A stretch of 64,000 nucleotides of DNA from Lysobacteraceae bacterium 2PB. Lineage in GTDB: Bacteria > Pseudomonadota > Gammaproteobacteria > Xanthomonadales > Xanthomonadaceae. Position numbers and translations under genes: made by a program. This document shows positions 58,870-64,000 of the stretch, piece after piece (the stretch's first letter is position 1; the number at the start of each line of letters is the position of its first letter). Below the pieces are notes generated by a model. The model saw nothing but the letters and a program-made list of their open reading frames with translations. It had not been told where the DNA came from and did no database searches. The stretch covers positions 28,376 to 92,375 of the forward strand of contig SCMT01000015.1 of NCBI GenBank assembly GCA_005502915.1. Direction: 5' to 3'.

Positions 58870-58940
58870 CGTGTAGAGCGGAGCTTGCTCCGCTCATGTG
58901 TTGCCTTGATGGACGAGCGGAGCAAGCTCCGCTCTACACG
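58870..58940. repeat. Perfect 26-bp inverted repeat with GTAG head (REP pair)
   Basis: The arm beginning CGTGTAGAGCGGAGCTTGCT (58870-58895) is exactly complementary to 58915-58940, with a 19-nt spacer. Each arm alone folds as GAGCGGAGC-TT-GCTCCGCTC. It lies between the convergent DUF885 and serine-hydrolase genes (stops 8 nt on either side), so it may act as a bidirectional terminator. The GTAG start matches REP families of Stenotrophomonas and Xanthomonas. Confidence 0.75.
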
Positions 58941-58947
58941 TTCCGCG

Positions 58948-60588
58948 TCATTTCGCCGGCGTCAGCACCAGGTCCTGGAAGTCGAAGCTGAAGTCGGTGT
59001 TCGGCGAGATCGCTTCCATCCGCGCCTCACGCACTTTGCCGTCCGGCGTCAGCGAGAAGGTGACGAAAGCATCGGCGTTCAGCCAGCGCTCGTCCCAGCG
59101 GACGAGGAAGGTGTCGTGGTGCCAGTGCTGCAGCGTGCCGACCAGTGGCTTCGTGCGCGTGAAGCGCATGCGCAGCGCGCCGTTCTCCTGCGCGACCACG
59201 ACATCGCCGTACCACGGGTCGCGATAGGTCGCGGCATAGCCGGCGAGGGGCAGGGCAGGTTTCGACCCCTTCGCCCGCGCGGCCTGGTGCTTCGCCCAGC
59301 TCTCGTCGCCCTTGGCGCGCGACTTCGCCAGCGCCGCGCCATAGGCCGCGTTCCAGTCGGTTTTCGGCGCGTCGAGGTAGGCGTCGAGCACGCGCAGGGT
59401 GATCGCATTGAAGGCGCCGCCCAGTTCCGCGCTGGTCATGACCATCACGCCGAGCTTGTGCTCGGGCACCAGGGTTAGGCGAGACACCTGCCCGGGCCAG
59501 CCGCCGGTATGCCAGACGAGCTTCCGCCCTCGATAGTCCGACAGCATCCAGCCCTGGCCGTAGCCGACGAAGTTGGGTTTCGCCGGCAGCAGCTCCGGCA
59601 CCGAGGGCTGGCCGACCGGGATCGGCGTGATCATCGACCACATCTCCGCCTGGGTCTTCTCCGAGAACAGCCGCTGTTCCTTGCCGTACGCATCGCGGTA
59701 AGTGCCGCCGGCCAGCTGCAGGCGCATCCACGTGCCCATGTCGCGGGCGCTGGCGTACAGACCACCCGCGCCGGAGACGTTGTGCCAGCTCAGGCGCGGC
59801 GCCGGTTCAAGCCGCTTGCCGTCGGCGAGCGCGTAACCGGTCGCCACGTTGTCGCCCGGCTGCAACGCGTCGCTGTTGAAGCGGGTCTCGCGCATGCCCA
59901 GCGGCTGCAGGATCCGCGTGCGCAGGAAAGCCTCGAACGACTGGCCGCTGGCTTTCTCGACGACGAGCTGGGCGACGCCGTAGAGGATGTTGTCGTAGGC
60001 GTAGCGGTCGCGGAACGAGCCGGCGATCGGCACGTGGCGCAGCCGGCGCGCGACCTCCTCGGTGCTGTAGTCGGTACCCGGCCAGTACAGCAGGTCGCCC
60101 GCGCCCAGGCCCAGGCCGCTGCGGTGCGCCAGCAGGTCGCGGATGCGCATCTCGCGGGTCACGTACGGGTCGGCCATCTGGAACCAGGGCAGGTGGTCGA
60201 CCACCCGGTCGTCCATCTTCAGCTTGCCCTCTTCGGCCAGCATGTTCAGCGCGACGCCGGTGAAGGCCTTGGTGTTCGAGGCGATGGCGAACATCGTCCC
60301 GGCATCCACCGGGGCGCCCCCCAGCTCGCGCACGCCGTAGCCGCGCTCGAACACCACCGCCCCGTTCTTGACCACCACCACGGCCACGCCCGGCACATCG
60401 AAGGTCTTGCGGACCGCCTCGACATAGGCGTCGAAGTCGGCCAGCTGCGCCGGCAGCGCGGGTGCGCCTGTTTCGGACGGCTGGGGCAGGGTGGTCGCGA
60501 GGGCGGTCGGGGCGAGGCCCGGCATCAAGGCTGGGGCCAGGGCGAGCGCGAGGGCGCAGGCGAGGCCGGTGCGGCGGGTTCGGGACAT
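58948..60588 (-). CDS. Serine hydrolase, beta-lactamase class C family with DUF3471 tail
   Basis: 546 residues. A signal peptide ends APTALA (about 30). The beta-lactamase/penicillin-binding-like domain (about 45-390) has all three motifs: SxxK in [12 protein letters not shown], YxN in [10 protein letters not shown], and HTG in [11 protein letters not shown]. The C-terminal about 130 residues are a DUF3471-like beta domain ([18 protein letters not shown]). Such proteins are usually D-amino-acid peptidases or esterases rather than true resistance enzymes. I chose the ATG at 60588 by its signal peptide. Confidence 0.9.
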   Translation of the reverse strand: MSRTRRTGLACALALALAPALMPGLAPTALATTLPQPSETGAPALPAQLADFDAYVEAVRKTFDVPGVAVVVVKNGAVVFERGYGVRELGGAPVDAGTMFAIASNTKAFTGVALNMLAEEGKLKMDDRVVDHLPWFQMADPYVTREMRIRDLLAHRSGLGLGAGDLLYWPGTDYSTEEVARRLRHVPIAGSFRDRYAYDNILYGVAQLVVEKASGQSFEAFLRTRILQPLGMRETRFNSDALQPGDNVATGYALADGKRLEPAPRLSWHNVSGAGGLYASARDMGTWMRLQLAGGTYRDAYGKEQRLFSEKTQAEMWSMITPIPVGQPSVPELLPAKPNFVGYGQGWMLSDYRGRKLVWHTGGWPGQVSRLTLVPEHKLGVMVMTSAELGGAFNAITLRVLDAYLDAPKTDWNAAYGAALAKSRAKGDESWAKHQAARAKGSKPALPLAGYAATYRDPWYGDVVVAQENGALRMRFTRTKPLVGTLQHWHHDTFLVRWDERWLNADAFVTFSLTPDGKVREARMEAISPNTDFSFDFQDLVLTPAK

Positions 60589-60695
60589 GGCAGGCAAGGT
60601 CGGGACCGGGAGGCGAAAGGGCGCCACTATCCACGAAACCGGGCAGGGCGGCATCCGCCGGAGGTCCCGGGTATCCGGGTCTTCGCGTGGGGTGT

Positions 60696-60725
60696 TTGCG
60701 TCCAAGTGCTTGAACCTGCCATACT
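60696..60725 (+). promoter_or_regulatory. Tentative promoter of the ribosomal operon
   Basis: TTGCGT (60696-60701) and CATACT (60720-60725) are spaced 18 nt apart, about 120 nt upstream of rpsF. The leader contains a CAGGC/GCCTG hairpin just before the ribosome binding site, which might take part in S6-S18 autoregulation. Confidence 0.25.
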
Positions 60726-60841
60726 TTCCTGCTCCGCCCGGACGCATGTCCCGGCAGGGGACCTTGCTCCACCGTCGCCAATCCGGCCTCGGGGGGCTCT
60801 CGCAGGCAATCCCGCCTGTCGATATCCACAAGGACACCGCA

Positions 60842-61264
60842 ATGCGTCATTACGAAATCGTCTTCATGGTCCATCCGGACCAGAGCGAGCAGGTGCCGGC
60901 GATGGTCGAGCGCTACAAGTCGCTCGTCGAGAACGGCAACGGCAAGATCCACCGCCTCGAAGACTGGGGCCGCCGCCAGCTCGCGTACCCGATCCAGAAC
61001 CTGGTCAAGGCCCACTACATCATGATGAACATCGAGACCAGCCTCGATGTCCTCAATGAACTGGTCGACACCTTCCGCTTCAACGACGCCGTGCTCCGTC
61101 ACCTCGTCATCAAGCGCGACGGCCCGGAAACCGAGCAGTCCCTGATCATGAAGAACAAGGACGACAAGGACAAGGCCGAGAAGGGCGAACGCCGTCGTCG
61201 CGACGACGATGCCGCCCCCGACACCGCTGACGGCGAAGACGCCGCCGAATCCGCCGAAGCCTGA
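60842..61264 (+). CDS. rpsF: 30S ribosomal protein S6
   Basis: 140-residue ribosomal protein that binds 16S rRNA as a heterodimer with S18. The core [36 protein letters not shown] and YIMMNIET is standard. The C-terminal about 40 residues are highly charged ([15 protein letters not shown] then Asp/Glu/Ala-rich). AAGGA precedes the ATG. It is the first gene of the rpsF-rpsR-rplI operon. Confidence 0.97.
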   Translation: MRHYEIVFMVHPDQSEQVPAMVERYKSLVENGNGKIHRLEDWGRRQLAYPIQNLVKAHYIMMNIETSLDVLNELVDTFRFNDAVLRHLVIKRDGPETEQSLIMKNKDDKDKAEKGERRRRDDDAAPDTADGEDAAESAEA

Positions 61265-61275
61265 GGAGCGCACCC

Positions 61276-61506
61276 ATGTCCAAGTTCTTCCGTCGCCGCA
61301 AGTTCTGCAAGTTCACGGCCGAAGGCGTGAAGGAGATCGATTACAAGGATCTCAACACCCTGCGCCAGAACCTCACCGAGAACGGCAAGATCGTGCCCAG
61401 CCGCATCACCGGCACGAAGTCCAAGTACCAGCGCCAGCTCGCCACCGCCGTCAAGCGCGCGCGTTTCCTGGCCCTGATTCCGTACACGGACAACCACAAC
61501 GTCTGA
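61276..61506 (+). CDS. rpsR: 30S ribosomal protein S18
   Basis: 76 residues with the normal S18 sequence ([49 protein letters not shown]). It contains one Cys, so it is not the four-Cys zinc form. It follows rpsF by 11 nt with GAGGAG as ribosome binding site. Confidence 0.97.
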   Translation: MSKFFRRRKFCKFTAEGVKEIDYKDLNTLRQNLTENGKIVPSRITGTKSKYQRQLATAVKRARFLALIPYTDNHNV

Positions 61507-61542
61507 TCGCTGCGCCAGCTCGACAGGGCGTTGTCGCCAGCC

Positions 61543-61591
61543 AGTCGCGCAAATCCTCATTGGCCTTGAGCCAACTCCGGTTTGCGCGACT
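61543..61591 (+). ncRNA. Long structured hairpin between rpsR and rplI
   Basis: An 11-bp perfect outer stem (AGTCGCGCAAA with TTTGCGCGACT) encloses a CC/GG pairing and a second stem TTGGC/GCCAA with a 5-nt loop, about 49 nt in all. It starts 36 nt after rpsR in a 199-nt gap without a gene. It could be a processing site, an attenuator or a small regulatory RNA controlling L9 relative to S6/S18; it is not followed by a T-run. Confidence 0.4.
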
Positions 61592-61705
61592 GTCTGCTCC
61601 TAGCCCTGCCTTCGCTGGCTGTGCGCTCAGTCGCCCACCGTCCATTCGGACAGCCACCAGTTGCGGGCGCCGTCAAAGCCGCCCGCTAACGAATACGGAG
61701 TCATC

Positions 61706-62158
61706 ATGGAACTCATTCTTCTGCAGAAAGTCGTGAACCTCGGCAACCTGGGCGACAAGGTCAAGGTCAAGCCGGGTTACGGCCGCAACTTCCTCGTGCC
61801 GCAGGGCAAGGCCGTGCCGGCCACCGCCGCCAACGTCGCCGCGTTCGAAGCCAAGCGCGCCGAGTACGAAGCGAAGGCCAAGGCCCTGGCCGACGACGCC
61901 GAGAGCCGCCGCAATGCGCTTGACGGCGTGGTCGTCACGATCCAGGCCAACGCCTCGACCGAAGGCAAGCTGTACGGCTCGGTCGGCCCGCGCGACATCG
62001 CCGAGGCCCTGACCGCCGCCGGCCACAAGGTCGGCAAGTCCGAAGTCGTCATGGGCTCGGGCCCGCTGCGCAACATCGGCGAGCACGAAGTCCTCGTGCA
62101 CCTGCACGCCGACGTCGAAGTGCCGGTCAAGGTCGTGATCGAGCCGGAAGCCGCCTGA
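61706..62158 (+). CDS. rplI: 50S ribosomal protein L9
   Basis: 150-residue ribosomal protein with the N-terminal rRNA-binding domain [36 protein letters not shown], a long connecting helix ([22 protein letters not shown]) and the C-terminal domain. The ATG at 61706 has GGAG upstream and begins the conserved sequence; an upstream in-frame ATG would add 15 unrelated residues. Confidence 0.97.
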   Translation: MELILLQKVVNLGNLGDKVKVKPGYGRNFLVPQGKAVPATAANVAAFEAKRAEYEAKAKALADDAESRRNALDGVVVTIQANASTEGKLYGSVGPRDIAEALTAAGHKVGKSEVVMGSGPLRNIGEHEVLVHLHADVEVPVKVVIEPEAA

Positions 62159-62183
62159 TCCGCTTCACGCATGTGTCACCGGG

Positions 62184-62211
62184 ACGGGCGCCGCAAGGCG
62201 CCCGTTTCGTT
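62184..62211 (+). terminator. Rho-independent terminator of the ribosomal operon
   Basis: 9-bp stem ACGGGCGCC/GGCGCCCGT with a GCAA loop, followed by TTCGTTT, 25 nt after the rplI stop. Confidence 0.75.
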
Positions 62212-62377
62212 TGGGTCGCTGATCGCAGTCCCTGAGATTTTGTCGCGCCACCCTGTGAGACAGTCCACAGGTTTTCCATAGGCTTGTCTGCAACCGGTCC
62301 ATGCACGCAGGCCCTACGATGTCCGGGCCGTGCCGTCACGCTCAGGCGGTGTCTTTCAAACCGAGATCTTCTCCACG

Positions 62378-63796
62378 ATGGCCTTCCGTCCCAACGCCTA
62401 CGGCGACAACAACCGTCGCCGCGACACCTTCAGCGACAGCCGGGTCGAGCAGCTGCGGATCCCGCCGCAGTCGATCGAGGCCGAGCAGGCCGTGCTCGGT
62501 GGCCTGATGCTGGCACCGGACGCTTTCGACCGCGTCGCAGACCGGTTGAACGAAGAGGATTTCTACCGCCGCGACCACCAGCTGATCTATCGCGCGATCC
62601 GCGAGCTGGCGGAAAAGAGCAAGCCCTACGATGCGGTGACGCTGGGCGAATGGTTCGAGTCGAACGGGTTCTCCGAGCTGGTCGCCGGCGGCGCCTACCT
62701 GATCGAACTGGCCAGCACCACGCCCTCGGCGGCGAACATCACTGCCTATGCCGAGATCGTCCGCGACAAGGCGATCCTGCGCCAGCTGATCGATGCGGGC
62801 ACCGGCATCGTCAACGACGCCTTCCAGCCCGAAGGCCGCGACAGCGACGCGATCCTCGCCAAGGCGGAGCAGGACGTGTTCGCGATTTCCGAAGCGCGTT
62901 CGCAGGGGCGCACGGACTTCGTCGCGATCAACAAGGCGATGGCCGAAGCCTTCGACGTGCTGCAGACGCGTTACCAGAACGGCGGCGGCGTCACCGGCCT
63001 GCCGACCGGCTATACCGAATTCGACGAAATGACCGCCGGCCTGCAGCCGACGGACCTGATCATCCTCGCCGCGCGTCCGGCGATGGGCAAGACCACCTTC
63101 GCACTGAACATCGCCGAGCACGCGGCGATCAAGACCAAGAAGGCGGTCGCGGTGTTCTCGATGGAAATGTCGGCGTCGCAGCTCGCGCTGCGCCTGATTT
63201 CCGCGAACGGCCGCGTCAACGCCACGCGCCTGCGCACCGGCCAGCTCGAAGACGAGGACTGGAGTCGCGTCAGCAGCGCGATCCGGATGATCAAGGAAAC
63301 CAAGATCTTCATCGACGACACGCCCGGCCTGTCGCCCGAAGGCCTGCGCGCGAAGTCGCGCCGCCTCAAGCGCGAGCACGGCCTGGGCCTGATCGTGATC
63401 GACTACCTGCAGCTGATGCAGGTGCCCGGCAACAGCGAGAACCGTGCGACGGAAATCTCCGAGATCTCGCGCTCGCTCAAGGGCCTCGCGAAGGAGCTGA
63501 GCGTGCCGGTGATCGCGCTCTCGCAGCTCAACCGCTCGCTGGAAACGCGTGCCGACAAGCGCCCGGTGATGGCCGACCTTCGCGAGTCGGGCGCCATCGA
63601 GCAGGACGCGGACATGATCGTCTTCATTTATCGAGACGATTACTACAACAAGGAAAATTCGCCGGACAAGGGCCTGGCCGAGATCATCATCGGCAAGCAG
63701 CGTTCGGGCCCGACCGGCTCGTTCAAGCTGAAGTTCTTCGGCGAATACACACGCTTCGACAACCTTGCGTTCGATTCGATGGGGAGTTTCGAGTAG
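62378..63796 (+). CDS. dnaB: Replicative DNA helicase DnaB
   Basis: 472-residue hexameric 5'-3' helicase of the replication fork. The N-terminal primase-interaction domain (about 20-125; QSIEAEQAVLGGLMLAPDAFD) is joined by a linker to the RecA-like motor: Walker A LAARPAMGKTTFALN, Walker B GLIVIDYLQLMQVPG, arginine-finger region and KQRSGPTGSFKLKFF. No intein is present. The start at 62378 begins the conserved MAFRPN sequence; no strong ribosome site is seen. It follows the ribosomal operon, as in many gammaproteobacteria. Confidence 0.96.
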   Translation: MAFRPNAYGDNNRRRDTFSDSRVEQLRIPPQSIEAEQAVLGGLMLAPDAFDRVADRLNEEDFYRRDHQLIYRAIRELAEKSKPYDAVTLGEWFESNGFSELVAGGAYLIELASTTPSAANITAYAEIVRDKAILRQLIDAGTGIVNDAFQPEGRDSDAILAKAEQDVFAISEARSQGRTDFVAINKAMAEAFDVLQTRYQNGGGVTGLPTGYTEFDEMTAGLQPTDLIILAARPAMGKTTFALNIAEHAAIKTKKAVAVFSMEMSASQLALRLISANGRVNATRLRTGQLEDEDWSRVSSAIRMIKETKIFIDDTPGLSPEGLRAKSRRLKREHGLGLIVIDYLQLMQVPGNSENRATEISEISRSLKGLAKELSVPVIALSQLNRSLETRADKRPVMADLRESGAIEQDADMIVFIYRDDYYNKENSPDKGLAEIIIGKQRSGPTGSFKLKFFGEYTRFDNLAFDSMGSFE

Positions 63797-63856
63797 CCGG
63801 TCAGGCCTTGCCCCTCGGCGCGATGGGCATCGGTTTTGATGCGTGTCTCCGACGCG

Positions 63857-63880
63857 CCCCCCCCCCCCCCCCCCCCCCCG
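63857..63880. repeat. 24-nt poly-C homopolymer near the window end
   Basis: Uninterrupted run of 24 C, followed by about 120 nt of skewed, low-complexity sequence ending in an A/T-rich tail unlike the rest of the window. The region 63797-64000 holds no gene. This looks like a sequencing or assembly end artefact rather than genuine chromosome. Confidence 0.6.
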
Positions 63881-64000
63881 TGGCTGCCCCTCGCCCTCGG
63901 CGGCGCGCGGGAGGGGGTGCGTCTTGTTTCTTCTTCTGACCCCCACACGCACCCGCTTACGCACGACGTCTGTTCTCGTCGTCTTCTAGAAATAAAATAA

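Noticed and set aside
58948..60588. Beta-lactamase-fold gene as an antibiotic-resistance determinant
   Set aside because: The motifs are those of the broad serine-hydrolase family with a DUF3471 tail, which mostly comprises peptidases and esterases; nothing shows beta-lactam hydrolysis.
60780..60841. Conserved S6-S18 leader riboregulator before rpsF
   Set aside because: Only a short CAGGC/GCCTG stem is visible and the bulged-loop features of that leader cannot be confirmed by eye; kept only as a remark at the promoter entry.

Overview
The window is 64 kb of high-GC chromosomal DNA with dense, mostly operonic gene packing. Gene content and synteny suggest a gammaproteobacterium of the Xanthomonadales (Lysobacter/Luteimonas/Xanthomonas type). 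Supporting signs are methionine synthase split into two overlapping genes behind an ArsR-methyltransferase fusion, the large NAD-dependent glutamate dehydrogenase, a complete kynurenine-to-oxalocrotonate catabolic cluster, GTAG-type REP hairpins, and a Sec-exported RHS toxin. The assignment is inferred from gene content; no rRNA, tRNA or CRISPR array was seen.

Layout. 1-2.36 kb: YtrA-type GntR regulator operon with an ABC-2 transporter, the permease cut by the window edge, behind a near-perfect palindromic operator. 2.4-7.5 kb: glutathione peroxidase, two FKBP-type prolyl isomerases (one with a duplicated N-terminal module), UDP-glucose dehydrogenase, SlyX and a DUF2058 protein. 7.5-13.3 kb (minus): a permuted NlpC/P60-like protein, an alpha/beta hydrolase and two tandem 698-residue HAF-repeat autotransporter paralogues. 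13.6-18.4 kb (minus): split metH plus its likely regulator. 18.5-25.9 kb (plus): acyl-CoA dehydrogenase, NAD-glutamate dehydrogenase, NAD kinase. 26-31.3 kb: secreted RHS/YD-repeat polymorphic toxin with an AT-rich variable tip and an overlapping colicin-type immunity gene, followed by a REP doublet. 31.5-34.8 kb: radical SAM/B12 protein, DUF805 membrane protein, 5'-nucleotidase and a perfect inverted repeat.

34.8-55.5 kb is almost entirely minus strand. It contains a secreted lipase-like protein with a DUF4785 partner, DUF2461, exonuclease I, and then the tryptophan/kynurenine catabolic cluster. The cluster covers Kmo, kynureninase, 3-hydroxyanthranilate dioxygenase, ACMS decarboxylase, aminomuconate-semialdehyde dehydrogenase and a RidA-type aminomuconate deaminase. 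Interleaved with these are a ParDE toxin-antitoxin pair, an SbtA-like bicarbonate transporter and a beta-carbonic anhydrase. Together the enzymes would take kynurenine to 2-oxalocrotonate, releasing alanine, CO2 and ammonia; the entry enzymes (tryptophan dioxygenase, formamidase) are not in the window. Upstream lie nei, a PilZ protein, an atypical SDR, a PaiB-like protein, three small uncharacterised genes and asnS.

55.6-63.8 kb: an IscA/ErpA-like protein, a GAF-GGDEF cyclase, a secreted DUF885 peptidase-like protein, a serine beta-lactamase-family hydrolase, the rpsF-rpsR-rplI ribosomal operon and dnaB. The last 150 bases hold a 24-nt poly-C run and low-complexity sequence that look like a contig-end artefact.

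The leads I consider most interesting are the RHS toxin/immunity module, the tandem HAF autotransporters, and the toxin-antitoxin and inorganic-carbon genes inside the kynurenine operon.
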